From: Amborella trichopoda
Lineage: Eukaryota; Streptophyta; Magnoliopsida; Amborellales; Amborellaceae
DNA: 64,000 nt
Direction of reading: 5' to 3'
Assembly: GCF_000471905.2 (NCBI RefSeq)
Contig: NW_006500351.1
Location: forward strand, 3,209,483 to 3,273,482
Part shown: one piece after another, positions 1-10,923 of the stretch
How the letters are laid out: every line of letters begins with the position of its first letter
How positions within the stretch are numbered: the stretch's first letter is position 1
Program-made: the position numbers and the translations under genes
The notes under the pieces: generated by a model
What the model was told of the DNA's origin: nothing
Database searches by the model: none
What the model saw: only the letters and a program-made list of their open reading frames with translations

Positions 1-324
1 ACCTGGATTTGAAGGTATGCATAATAGCCAAGCATTCTCATCCACCTACTAAAACTAAGGAACGGAATTGGTCGATTACTCCTCTATCTCGAGAATCGCT
101 AACAGCATACCAGTGGCACCTCCAAGTCCCAGTGCCAAAAAATGGATAGGCGCAAGGTGGCCATCTAACTGCCCTGCGCGTCTAGTCCCCAACATTTCTC
201 TCCCGAGTCCCATAAGGGACACCTCTTACGACATTTCAAAATCGATGAAAATTTAAGACAGGATAAAGTTGATAATAATGAAAAAGAATTTTAAAAAAGA
301 GCGCTCACTCAAGATAGCCCAATA

Positions 325-1400
325 ATGGTGCATAATACCCAAGACGATGAATTGGACGACCAAGATGAAGATCAAGAGAGTCAAGAGTCCGAAGAAATCT
401 CTCAACCCGAGGAACTTACTTATCATGTTGAGCAATTCAAAAAGAGGTTCGATGGTGACCCAACGGCTATCATCGAAGAGACGATTGACGTAAACTTAGG
501 AACTGGGAAGGACCTAAGGTTAACTCCAGATTGGAACCTCCTTATCTTCTGAGGAGCGAATAAATGTGATTTCCTTTCTCAAGGAATATCGCGATATCTT
601 TGCCTGGTCATACGATGATATGTCAGAGCTTGATCCCACATTGGTGCAACATCACCTAATATTCAACGAAGGGGCAAAGCCTGTAAGGCAGAAACTCCAA
701 CGTCAAAAGACTCACCTTGAATGGTTGGCCAACATAGTGGTCATACCAAGAAAGATGGGAGGAGGATCCGAGTGTGTGTCAATTACAGAGACCTCAACAA
801 GGCATGTCCAAAGGACAACTTCCCATTACCAAACATAGATGCCTTGGTCGACAGCACTGCGGGGCACAAGATGCTGTCATTCATGGACGACTTCTCGAGT
901 TACAACCAAATCCTCATGGCAGAAGAAGACCAAACCAAGATTTCATTCTTATCACAATGGGGAACCAATTGTTACAAAGTCATGCCCTTTAGTTTCAAAA
1001 CTGCAGGAGCAACTTATCAACGGTCAATGACTAGCATCTTCCATGATCTAATGCATACCATTATGGAAGACTATGTCGATGATATTCTGGTCAAGTCAAA
1101 GACGATGTCTGATCATCTCACCAACCTGGGAACCATTTTCGAAAGACTCCGAAAACATCAACTCAAACTCAAACCACAAAATGTGCCTTTGGAGTTGAAT
1201 CCAAAAAATTACTAGGATTTATATTGAGCTAAAGAGGCATCGCGATGGACGCATCCAAAATACGAGCTATTACTGAAATGCCTCCTCCCCGGAACATCAG
1301 GGAAATCTATGAGCTTCAAGGTCGCATACAAGCCATAAGCCACTTCACTTCATAGCTGGCGGATAAGTGCGCACCATTCAATAGACTCCTTAAGAAGGAC
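325..1400 (+). pseudogene. Gypsy reverse transcriptase remnant (element 0)
   Basis: The linker reads ETIDVNLGTGKD, then EYRDIFAWSYDDMSELDP, the usual Tat-lineage lead-in to RT. The RT palm follows: VNYRDLNKACPKDNFPLPN at about 780-835 and the catalytic box YVDDILV at about 1075-1095. A frameshift near 545 and another near 720 separate the pieces, and the reading stops at 1213. After that, thumb/connection residues (LLKKDTPFIWDNDAKK, about 1388-1435) continue in other frames. The YVDD box is intact but the gene cannot make a full product. Confidence 0.85.
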
Positions 1401-1658
1401 ACCCCTTTCATATGGGACAATGATGCCAAGAAGCGTTTGATTAAATCAAGGAGTACCTCACCAAACCTCCCATCCTAGTCCTCCTAGTCCAGATAAAGCC
1501 ATGTACTTATAAATGTCAGTGAAAGACAAGACCATGAGGGCAATGTTAGGACAATATAACGATCATGGAAAAGAACAAACGATATAATATATTAACAAAA
1601 CCATGGTCGATTATGAGACAAGATACACGGATGTGGAGAAACACTACTTAACACTTGT

Positions 1659-2330
1659 GTGGGCCATGCAGAACTAAGACCTTATGTCTTAACTCATTTT
1701 GTCAAGCTCGTATCAAAAATTGACCCACTCAAGTACATATTGGAGAGGTCAGTCCTCAACAAACGTTTGGCAAAGTGGAGAATGTTATTGAGCGAGTTTG
1801 AGATCAAGTATGTCACTCAAAAATCGATGAAAGAACAAGTCATTGCTGACCATTTAGCTGAACACACATTGCTCGACAACGTCCTTGTTAACACGGATAT
1901 CCCTTATGAGAATCCCTTCACAATTGAGGACTCGATTTAGGAGCTATACTTCGACAGTGCAAAGAACGAATACGGGTCAAGTATAAGAGTCATACTATGC
2001 TCACCCGAAAAGATTTTAATGCCAACAGCCATTAGGTTGAATTTCCCATTTACCAATAACATTGCTGAATATGAAGCCTTGACAATTGGGCTTGAAAATG
2101 CGATGGGAATGAAAATCCAGCAAATACGAGTGATTGGTAACTCCTTACTTGTCAAAAACCAAGTTCAAGGGATTGGAGGGTGTGAGAAGAAAAGCTCAAA
2201 CCCTATCAAGAAAAGGTGGAAAAGATGATTCCATACTTTAAGAAAATCACCGTTCAGCACGTAACTAGGGAAAATAATCGGTTCGTCAATACCCTTACAA
2301 CCTTTGCTTCAATGGTTGATATTCCTCCAA
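1659..2330 (+). pseudogene. Tandem RNase H domains (gypsy RNH + archaeal-type RNH), element 0
   Basis: The first domain ends in LKYILERSVLNKRLAKW and EQVIADHLAEH (1720-1865), the normal C-terminus of gypsy RNase H. After a stop at 1938 the second RNase H begins (ELYFDSAKNEYGSS, then NNIAEYEALTIGL at about 2055-2093). In active families the third acidic residue lies in a GDS motif, but here it reads GNS (about 2132-2140). The closing ADAL-type Asp is also replaced (VNTLTTFAS, about 2287-2313). With stops in addition, the second domain is dead. Confidence 0.8.
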
Positions 2331-2539
2331 AAATCACCACACTGCCATTCTACATCAAAAACAAACATGACCCTTCCCCACCAAGGATCGAAAAAGAAAT
2401 AAAGCAAGAAAAGGAGAACGATGGGGAAGTTCCTCTTGTGGCTTCAAAGGCGTTAGTTAAGGGAAAGTCGTGGTTCCACGAAGTTTTCTCCTTGCTAAAA
2501 GATGGTTTATACCCCGAAGGAGCCACCAAAAAGGATAAA

Positions 2540-3050
2540 GCAACCCGTCAAAGGTTTTCCATGGGATTCTTAGTAAGAGGAGATCTCCTGTTCAAAAATT
2601 TGTTTGATGGCATCATTTTATGGTGACTCGATCAGCCAGAAATTAACTAAGTACTAACAGAGTTGCACAATGAAGGTGGTCATTCTGGGGCAGCCACCTT
2701 AGCTCAGAAAGTCAGGCGTCAAGGCTATTACTGGATCACCATGGCTGAAGACTGTTAGAAGTTTATTAAGAGGTGTCCCAAATGTCAACTCTATGGAGAA
2801 GTCATCCATGCACCGTCTATATCACTCAACTCAACACCGCCCGTATGGCCTTTTGTCATGTGGGGTCTTGATATCATCGGAATGATATCACCAAAAACCT
2901 CAAACGGCACTGTTTTATAATAAGGGCTACAGAATACTTCACTAAATGGGTAGAGGCCACATCATTTGTTAAAATTGAAGGCCAACATGTTGCCTATTTC
3001 ATAAAAGACAACATCGTATTCTGAGATACATTGCATTAATGGGGTCGTTG
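2540..3050 (+). pseudogene. Gypsy integrase N-terminus remnant (element 0)
   Basis: The zinc-binding region reads LHNEGGHSG (about 2662-2690) followed by FIKRCPKCQLYG (about 2761-2800), matching the HHCC finger of gypsy integrases. The core start follows as FVMWGLDIIGM (about 2853-2885) and WVEATSFVKIEGQHVAYFIK (about 2950-3008). The sequence loses similarity near 3030-3055, where the orientation switches. Several stops are present. Confidence 0.8.
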
Positions 3051-3061
3051 AGTTCGTACCC

Positions 3062-3287
3062 CTACTAATTTTTTATCTTATAAGAATTGCCTGCATGCAC
3101 TCTGGTAACCACGAATGGTCCCTCCCAATTAGGTTTGAACTTCCCTAAAGGGTGTGGATTGTAGGCGTGTGGAAGATTTTCTTGAGTACCATGCCCCCTT
3201 CTTTGAACTATCGAGGAACGACTTTCCTTTGGTATGCCTTCTCGATTCTATGCTTGTAAGCAACGATATTTTGTGTTGCTCGTAGTT
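3062..3287 (-). pseudogene. Inverted integrase C-terminus fragment
   Basis: On the - strand this reads QLRATQNIVAYKHRIEKAYQ, then VLKKIFHTP and, after a frameshift, GKFKPNWEGPFVVTRVHAG. These are the C-terminal integrase/GPF-WEGPF region of Tat-type gypsy elements. It directly abuts the + strand integrase core that stops near 3050, so the two halves of an integrase lie tail to tail. This is best explained by an inversion, or by two oppositely oriented copies joined by deletion. Confidence 0.8.
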
Positions 3288-3289
3288 GT

Positions 3290-4190
3290 TTTTAATAAAA
3301 TGATTACCGTCTCATTTTAATCTAGCTTTCTGGTACTTGTTGTATCCATTTCAAATAAGAAAATAGCTCATTTCAAACCAAGTAGGACATGATTAATGTA
3401 TTCATTTGATTCGTTAAAATATTGATTGATAATTGCCACATTGTGTCAAAATAACTATTTAAAATGGGTGCTATTTTGATGACTAATTCTAGTACATTTT
3501 GTGTGGGTATTTTTAATAATTTTATTATAACGTTAAATTGGTAATATGTATAGCCCTGAACTTAAGGTCATGAAAAGACAATGTATGATGTCATTCTTGT
3601 AAGAAGGCAAATCATATGGAGGACTACCAAAAGCTCAAAGAATGGTAGATGAGAAAGGTGGACTCCTCTGGGCAAGCTTGTGTTATAGTGAAGAATTATA
3701 ATAGCATTTTTTCTTTTTCTTTTTTGGGATAATTAAGTGGGAAGATAGGCCTCTACTTGTTTTTTCAAATAGATTAGGAGTTAGTTTTTTGAAGGTGTTG
3801 GTAGAATTGTATCAGTGAGAATGGAAACCACAACGTGATAACTAGCAATATTGCGAATGTTCTCTTAGTAAATACGTAATAATTATCTGTCTAATGCACA
3901 GATTCTTGATTCTATTTACAATTTTCATGTATCCTCATAGGAAACCTAGGAGATGTGATGGCGGGAATGTCTTATGGGGAACCATGTATCTCGTAAGACC
4001 ATTAGTTTAAGCATATGAGGAACAAATAGTTGATGGCATCGAAAAGGCCTTAACAAAGACAAATTTGATCTTTTGGGATGTTTTAGATAATGCTAAATGA
4101 GATTTAATTTTACATTATCATAACAAGGGAGAAATTAAACTCTTTTAGATGTTGGGGGCTTGCTTCTCTTACATCAAAAGGTGGGGATCA
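3290..4190. other. AT-rich stretch with no recognised gene
   Basis: Both strands were read. There are no ORFs of note and no recognisable protein family, LTR end or RNA gene. It is probably old repeat-derived sequence. Confidence 0.5.
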
Positions 4191-4194
4191 AATG

Positions 4195-4770
4195 ATTTTC
4201 AACTTCAGTACTGCTTGTACTATACAGTCGTTATAAGGAAGGATGAGCTAAACACTACTCATGAAGTCATGTACTATATTTAGTACTGCTGGTTTGCTCC
4301 AAGCTTTTTGGGCTAAAGCCTTGCAACATATTTCTTGGTGGAAAAAAAAAAAATCTTTTCAAGCAACAACCTGTAGGACACTAAAGCAGGTACAGTCAGA
4401 TAAGCCTTCTTATTATCAAATCTTTTAATTTTTTTTTGTGCCTAGTATTTGATGCTAAAGGAATAAGGTATTATACTCGAAATGGAAAAAATGTATTTTT
4501 ATTTGTTGTTATGAGGGTGTGAAGGCCTATAGGGTGTGGGATCCTAGTTCGCAGATGATTTCTATGAGCATGGTCCCCAAGTCATTCCCTTTGATGAGTC
4601 TTCCATGCTGAAATCATGGAAAGAAAATTTACTAGATAGTGATGATGGACATGGGTTTAAGGAATTAGATGTAGAAGATGAGGTGCATGTGAAACTTGAT
4701 GAAAGTTATGGCGAGATTAAACTTCATGGGGAAAGTGATTGAAAAGAAATCACAAAGGCTTGCTAAATTT
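4195..4770 (+). mobile_element. Degenerate Ty1/copia scrap (integrase end to RT start)
   Basis: Two short blocks resemble copia. One near 4280-4330 reads TAGLLQAFWAKALQHIS, like the integrase C-terminal part where an NAGL..FWAEA motif is expected. The other near 4500-4620 reads EGVKAYRVWDPSSQMI and then FDESSMLKSW, like the GY-EGVKGYRLWDP / V-FDE-SML segment just before copia RT. An A-rich run and frameshifts separate them. The similarity is short and frame-broken, so this is a moderate call. Confidence 0.5.
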
Positions 4771-4889
4771 GAATTAAAATTTTGAGGTAAACAAAGAAGT
4801 TAATTATGGATATTTTCACTTTTATAACTTTCATTTCTTTTTCATAAATTATATAATAATTAATAAAACTCCACCTCTAACGGTTCCAT

Positions 4890-5426
4890 GTAGGTCAATG
4901 TAATAGAGGAAGAGGGTTGTATTAGGTAGCGAGTATGAAACTTTACTATATCTTTACATGAAACTTGAACCTATCCCAAACAGGTAGGATAAAGGGGTAA
5001 AGAAGGGTTATGTTAGGTAGGAAGTTAGTGCAAAATTTGACCACATTTGTTCATAAATCCTAAACCTATGTTAGATGCTCATTGTAAGGCATTCTGTGTA
5101 AGCGACACTTATACTGACACTTGGGTGTAATGAGGAATAAGCATGGGTTAGCTAGGGCATTCTTGGAAGTGATGTGCTGCAACGATGCATGGTTGCAGTA
5201 ATAAGTAGGCACCGGTTCGTGCGTCATTCTGGAACAAGAGTGGTAAAGAAGATAGTCAAAGATAATAGAATTCATCTAATCACATGGAATGTAAACAGAT
5301 AAGAGTGTGAATCTAGTAGATACCATGAGACGTATGAGAGTTAACATAGTGTGCTTATAGGAAACTAAGTGAAAAGGGGAAAAGTCCAAGGAAACTAATG
5401 TATGTAAACTTTGGTATATAAGAATA
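4890..5426 (+). mobile_element. RTE-type LINE 5' fragment (endonuclease start)
   Basis: The + strand around 5280-5420 reads, in broken frames, SHGM..., then LVDTMRRMRVNIVCL, ETK and KSKETNVCKLWY. This corresponds to the start of the apurinic endonuclease of plant RTE-type LINEs (TWNVG..., ELVDTM...VNI.C.QETKW..., K..YKLWY). The fragment is cut at 5426/5427, where sequence homologous to Tat element leaders begins. It is a fossil. Confidence 0.55.
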
Positions 5427-5879
5427 GCTTCACCCTGTGAGAGATAAGCTTCCGCCAGGTCCCTCACAGACACAAGCTCGTGGGTCTCGACCTCCTAAGA
5501 TGGAACTAGCTAACCGAGCCCAGGCTGACCCCCAAGTCACCCTAAAGGTGCACATGCACTAGCTTTGCAGGTTCCCCCCTATCCCGATTCAGACGGAGTC
5601 ATGAACCAGTTCCTTCTTTTTTACCCTTCCTTCATGAGGCAAGCACCTCAAGACCTGGTACTCAAAGGTTTTCCCTAAGAGTACCATCTTGAGTTAGCCA
5701 CCTCAGGTCAGGAATGCACCCGGGCCTCACAAGGGAACTCGGGGCAATGGCCTGATGTCAAACAGAAACCTGCAGCCTCCAAGGCAGTGACCCAGACTAC
5801 CCACCATCCTTGGACCCCATTCTCTACTCCAGCTAATGAACACAGCTTTAGCATGCTCAAGAAAGGCGGGGCAGTCCAA

Positions 5880-6497
5880 ATCTCAGGCTCGATTCTAAGG
5901 TGAAGTACATAGCAGCCTCAGGATTAAGCAAAAGAGAGGCCTGCAGTTCCTGACTAGAGAGGCCCCCAAGACAGTTGAGGTTACCACTCTTGGTGACCTC
6001 CTGCCACACAATCCTTTCTTCCCTCTATGAATCCCAGAACCTGAGCAAGTTCATGAATATTGCTCGGTGATTACTGCCAAGAAGTCACGGTCCCAAGACT
6101 GTCAAGAACCGACCATCACACGATCGGCGTACAAAGCTCGAGTCTAGTCGAGACATGCTGAGCCCCTGCAGACCGACTTGCCACGTATGACTCGCCATCC
6201 TCGATAGTCCTCAACTCCACCTGGATCTGACCCTCCAAAAGAAACAGTCAGTGTCATGGGTATCAATGAGCCAGATGATGCCCAAGAAAAGCGGATGAAC
6301 AAGTTCGAGGTAATGATGCAGTCCATCCTAGAAAAGATGGATCGCCTAGAAGCCTCCGGGTCCCCTTCTTCCCACTATGAGATCGATCCCCTATCTGGTG
6401 AAGACACTGTTCCTATGCAAACTCCCCCACCTGTCTCCCAAGGCAGCTCCGCGTTCGAAGTTAACCCTCTCATTGTTTGGTCCGGTCGGGAACCATA
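5880..6497 (+). pseudogene. Tat gag N-terminal region (element a)
   Basis: Frame-broken coding sequence homologous to the - strand ORF at 13302-13826 and to 22374-22920. The best preserved part is 6256-6497, reading GINEPDDAQEKRMNKFEVMM then SILEKMDRLEASGSP, which predicts a short helical segment. Similar blocks in all three elements show that this is inherited coding sequence upstream of the gag core domain. No function can be assigned to it alone. Confidence 0.7.
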
Positions 6498-6534
6498 AAT
6501 CGTCTCTCACGCTGGGACCCTCCTAGAAGTCGAA

Positions 6535-7290
6535 ATGTTAGGATCATGGGTCTCTGCACTTGAGATTGATGAGAAGCATCCTGAATCCCTTAGCGAAGAG
6601 TTGCAAGAAGCTCCAGAAGAGTGGGAAGAAGGTGTTCAGGCCACAGCTGACGAGCTTGAAGAGAAAAACTTAGGAGATGAGGCCAACTTTCATCTCACCA
6701 AAAATGTCCCTAGAGGAGAAGGAAAGTTACATATCCCTCCTCCAAGAAAATCAGGATATCTTCGCCTAGAATTACCATGAGATGCCTGGTCTAAACCCTC
6801 AAATTGTTGTCCATCATCTCGGTATTGATCCAACCGTCAAACCCATGGAGCAGAAATCAAGAAGGTTTAGACCCGACCTCGAGATGTAGATCGATGCTGA
6901 GGTGAATAAGCTCAGGCAAGCTAGATTCATATGTGAAGTCAAATACCCAAGATGGCTGGAAAATGTTGTCACAATCAAGAAGAAGAATGGCCAAATCAGG
7001 GTTTATATTGACTTCCGCGACTTGGACACCACCTGCCGTAAGGACGACGTCCCCTTGCCATTCACAGAGATGCTTATCGATTCCACAGCTCATTGCCAAA
7101 TCTTGCCCTTTATGGATGGGTATTTTGGTTATAATTAGATCAGAATGGCACTAGAGGATGAAGAGGCCACCGCATTCTTGACCCCAAAAGGTGTCTTTTG
7201 CTACACTGTGATGCCTTTCGGGTTAAGGAACGTCGATGCCACGTACAAACGAGCCATGATGATCATATTCAAGGATACGATCAAGGCTTC
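6535..7290 (+). pseudogene. Gypsy reverse transcriptase, 5' half (element a)
   Basis: The linker ATADELEEKNLGDEANFHL leads into RT (EVNKLRQARFICEVKYPRWL, VTIKKKNGQIRVYIDFRDLD, VFCYTVMPFGLRN). Frameshifts near 6780 and stops at 6888 and 7136 break it. The alignment stops at IIFKDTI (about 7285), so the catalytic YVDD segment, RNase H and integrase are absent. The coding style differs from element 0 (IDFRDLD versus VNYRDLN), so it belongs to a separate Tat family. Confidence 0.8.
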
Positions 7291-9637
7291 CCATTCTCAT
7301 TGTTCACAGTGCGAAAGTCGAGGGGTATTTCCCTCATAGATTTTCTAAGTAGCAAGGGCTCGATCAAGGCTGCCCATACTCCATATTATTTGAGAAGCGG
7401 CATAGCAAGGCGGCTCGTTGGAAGAAGGACCAGTTGGGAACCCATCTGGAGACTTGGTTCCCAAGGCACATTCGCACAGCCTGGGCCACATGCTTGGACT
7501 TCACAGAGGCCAATAAGTATGTAATGCCATATTTCGACAGAAGAGCACGAGCGACTGACGCCCATGAATGGTGGTGAATCACCAGTAAGGGGCATTGGGA
7601 TGTCGGCCACCCCTAGAAAGGGGAGAATTCTTGCTGGAGTAAGAAGACGAGGCAAAGGATGTATTTACCTTGAGCAAGGGGAAAATGGTAAGGACTCCTT
7701 CGCTGGGGGAACTATTCACCTTGAGCTTTCCTTGGGACTGGCGCACCCTTGGGCGGCCTCGTCAAATTGTCGTGGACCGGTCTCTGCCTCTGTTTCTTGA
7801 CATGGAGCAGAAGACAGAGAGCATTTTTTACAATCTCTCTACAATTTTTAAATGGGAAGAGGGCCGCAAGGTCGCGAGGTAAGAAGGGTGCTCGGTCCAA
7901 GATTTGAATGAGTTGATAAGGAGCGGCCCTCATAGCAAACTCGCTGCTAGTTCTTCTTAAAAGGGCACTTCTGAAGCTACTGCACCCTCTCAAGAAAAGG
8001 GGAAGAAGAGGAAGCAGGCTGCCCCGACAATCCTCGTGCACCTGCTTGTCAGGCTTCGAAGCATAAGGGCCCAAGTGTCAAGTGGTCCGGAAGCCGACAG
8101 ATGGCTCTTCTCCTGTTGCTTCCTCGGAAACTTACGTATCTCCAATGGCTTCTGATTCACCCTCTGCTCTGGAGGATTCATCTTCTCTTTCTCCTTAAGC
8201 TTTTTCTGGCTCTTTAAAGGCTCATCTTAGTGCCTCAGATCCCACTGCCTTGATTGAAATTGCTTCGGACTAGGAAGTGACATCCGTGGCTGAGGAGGAG
8301 GGCCCTATCCCAATGGAGGTGAATGAAGAAATTGAGGCAGAGAAGGCCCCTGAGGCCCAGGAGGTCACTGCGCCCACCGAGGCAGAGGGTACAGTCATGG
8401 TAGGGGAAACTTCAGGAGAGCTCATCGTCATAAAAGATGTATATGCCTCAAGAACTGAAGAAGGAGTGTCTGAGCAGTAGGAGGTTGCTACCTCAAGTGA
8501 TGTAGCTACGGGGGATGCAGAGGCAATACACCCTCAGGGATCAGACTTAGAGGGCACAGAGGCGGTACCCCTGGCTGTCAAAGAGGCAGGCCCTATGGAG
8601 GAGCCTGTAGTTGAAGTGGCTCCCTCAGAGGACAAGGGCAAAGAAGGAGAAGGAGAAGGTGTCAAACCGGTCTAGGAGGAGATGGCAGTTCAATAAGAGA
8701 AGAAGCAGATGGAAGGCGCTGCCCTGGGAGGGGAGGCTACCATGGTGCAGCCTGACATTAAGGTAGTAGCTTCAAGCAAGGAGATCAGCCTTGCCCTGGA
8801 TGAGGATGTGGAGCATACAGAGGGTGAAGCTACAGCACCTGAGCATGAGAGGGTCGAGCCCAAAGTAGTCATGGTAGAGCCCAAAGTAGTCATGGTAGGG
8901 GATCTGAGAGAGACAGTTGTTGCTGAGGTACCAGGGCAGCCTGAGGCTGCCTCTGAATCTGGGGAGCCTGAGGCCTTGGCTGCAGCTGGGGATCCTCATG
9001 TTGTGCTCACTCCTACTGTACTACCCAGGCCCACTTTCAATGGGCTATCACACGTCATTGTTTAAATGCTTCAAATGGGCCACCAAAAGCTGAAGGAGCT
9101 GTCTCTCGAAGAGCTTGGAATAACGATCCTACAGTTGAGGGGTATCGCCTCAGGGAGTGCTCTTGAAGTCCTCCCTTACTTCGACAGCATTGTCAATGAA
9201 CTGGAGGGATAGAGGATGAAGGCTCTGCAAGATGAAAGATCGCAACGCGTCTAGAGGGCTTGCAGCTAAAGTCATTGGAGGCTTCCCTAGCCCAAAATCG
9301 GGAGCTGGCAGAGGTCCAGGTAGGGGAGATGGAAGCTACCATCTCTCAAATGTCCGCTCTTATCGAGAAGGCCGTAACGCACACCTTGAAGGCGAAGATT
9401 GCCAAGTGGGCGCAGGAGCTCAAAAGGTTGAAGAAGGAGACAGCAGCTTGGGAGGCCAAAGATAAGGAACGGGATCAAAATTTGCTGGACCTGGAGTACT
9501 CCTTGGGTGAGAAGTTGGCTCTAGTAGAGCATGAGGCTGGACGAGTGGCCGAACTGAGGGCAAACATTGAGCAAGAAAAGGCCTCAGTCAAAGAGTGCAG
9601 GGGGAAGGTCAATGAGATCATTGACCACTTTTCATAG
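7290..9637 (+). pseudogene. Antisense coiled-coil ORF (aORF) of element b
   Basis: Read on the + strand, opposite to gag-protease of the same element. The early part (about 7400-7570) reads, in broken frames, ARWKKDQLGTHLETWFPRHI and DAHEWW. This is loosely reminiscent of the end of plant-mobile-domain proteins (weak inference). About 8180-9065 is acidic and rich in E, A and P, with a tandem 7-residue duplication (EPKVVMV twice, 8857-8898). 9260-9637 is a long heptad-like helix (ERDQNLLDLEYSLGEKLALV, AGRVAELRANIEQEKASVKE) ending at a TAG stop. In-frame stops at 8272, 8478 and others show decay. A homologous tail occurs antisense in element c (27411-27982). Confidence 0.65.
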
Positions 9638-9840
9638 TGCCTTCTTTTTCTTTTTCTTTTTATTTCTTCCATTGTAAAGAAAAGACAGTTGTAATATTCT
9701 TTTTGATGAATGAAATAGTCCTTTTCTCTTTCTAAATGATGCATGTCTCTTATTTTTCCCTCTTCTTCATTGTTTCTGCCCTTCACCGTGTGAGACGAAA
9801 AGGATAACCCACTCCTTCCTTCATCTTTTGACAGCTTACT
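9638..9840. other. Convergent 3' region between aORF and gag-pro (element b)
   Basis: A pyrimidine-rich stretch (9645-9670), then TTGATGAATGAAATAGTCC. The related TGATGAATAAAGTGCTT follows the aORF stop in element c (about 27345-27375 on the - strand). Conservation of this short non-coding block in both elements suggests a shared aORF 3' UTR or polyadenylation region (inference). Confidence 0.4.
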
Positions 9841-10900
9841 ATTGCTTCAATGACCTCGAATGGCGGAGCAGTTGCTTCCTCGCCCCTTAGAGTTTGATTG
9901 GACAGGGGCTCATAATTCATGGTTCTCAGGATTTTGTGAGCCTATTCACTAAAAATACTCCAATCTGGGGAGCTTTGGCTTCGATTCGAGGTGTATTAGT
10001 CTTGAGCTCGTCATAGGTCTTAGTCTTAGGGACAAAATCCTTCAAGTGCTTTGAAGCGGCGCGCATAACCTCCAACTGATTCTGAAGGCTACGAACCTCA
10101 CTTTTTAGCTCTGTCATGGGGTCTTGTTCCTGAGAGCCATAGGGCTGACTCTCGTCCACCTATACTTCTTGGAGAGCCTCTGAAATGTGTAAAACTTTCT
10201 TTTGGTTGCTGGTGATCTTCTTGTTCAAGGATGATGGAATTTGAAGCACCTTTCTTGGTGGTTGGCATGCTAATTCTGCTTCTAAAAGAGCGATGGGGAC
10301 ATGCTAAACCTTTTGCTGATCTGGAATATATGTGACACTCGGTTCTGGAAGGTCTACGTCTAGGGTCTCCTCTGTTTCAAGAGCTACGTCTACCTCGTCA
10401 TTTTGTTTTGGCGAATTAAAAGTAAAGGCCAAGGGAGAAGCTTTGTCTTCAATGGAAGACACCATGACCTCGGAGAGGTGACGAGCTATGCTTGGGTAGA
10501 TAGCGGCCAAAGGGAGGATCTTACCTTATCTTTCCTCCTCTTTGAACATGTCTGTGATCATTCGCCCCAGATCTTCAACATCATCATGAGATGAGGGTCC
10601 TGTCTCTCTCATAGGCTTCTAATCATCATCCTTTGACTTTTTTGGTGTTGGAAGGTCTGTAAATAGTATTTGGCATCAGCATAGTGAGTCTCAGCTATAG
10701 GGAATAATCTCTTATCAACATAGATGGTGTGTTGTCTCCCATCTCAAGTGTATTTGAAGCATTGGTGGAGCATGGAAGGAACCACTTCCTGATTGTGAAG
10801 CCAAGGGCGGTCGAGGAGGACGTTGTAAGATGTATCGATGTTGATTACATGGAACTGAGCGTAATCGTTGAGGTCACCGATCTTGAAGCGAAGACGAACT
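9840..10900 (-). pseudogene. Gag-pro C-terminal helical region (element b)
   Basis: Downstream of the protease on the - strand, broken frames give MFKEEER.GKILPL, then the ORF at 10510-10304. That is followed by 10159-9926, with LKSEVRSLQNQLEVMRAASK, a predicted coiled coil, and HLKDFVPKTKTYDEL. The same segments recur in element c (about 26470-27100). This polypeptide sits where RT would start in an autonomous element. Its function is unknown. Confidence 0.6.
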
Positions 10901-10923
10901 GTCCCAGCTGGCTTTTCTCCTGA

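Larger units (their letters stand above)
310..3050 (+). mobile_element. Ty3/gypsy Tat/Ogre-type pol remnant (element 0)
   Basis: A decayed retrotransposon body read on the + strand through many stops and frameshifts. Domains in order are a protease-RT linker (about 325-700), reverse transcriptase (about 720-1400), RNase H (about 1620-1900), a second archaeal-type RNase H (about 1940-2330), and integrase zinc finger plus the start of the catalytic core (about 2560-3030). Two RNase H domains in tandem are a hallmark of the Tat/Ogre lineage. No LTR was found. The left part runs off the window or is unrecognisable, and the right end stops at an inversion point near 3050. It is a non-functional fossil. 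Confidence 0.85.
5427..7290 (+). mobile_element. Tat-lineage element a (gag N-terminus + partial RT)
   Basis: From 5427 the sequence matches, in inverted orientation, the leader and gag of element b (about 13230-14250), and in direct orientation that of element c (about 22000-22920). Unlike b and c, it then carries RT (6560-7285), with gag core and protease missing between about 6480 and 6540. It ends inside RT, before the YVDD box, where the aORF-bearing end of element b begins. Element a looks like a relic of the RT-coding, possibly autonomous, relative of b and c. Confidence 0.75.

Noticed and set aside
9287-9478. - strand ORF opposite the aORF coiled coil
   Set aside because: Complement of the coiled-coil reading frame with no domain. 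It is a shadow.
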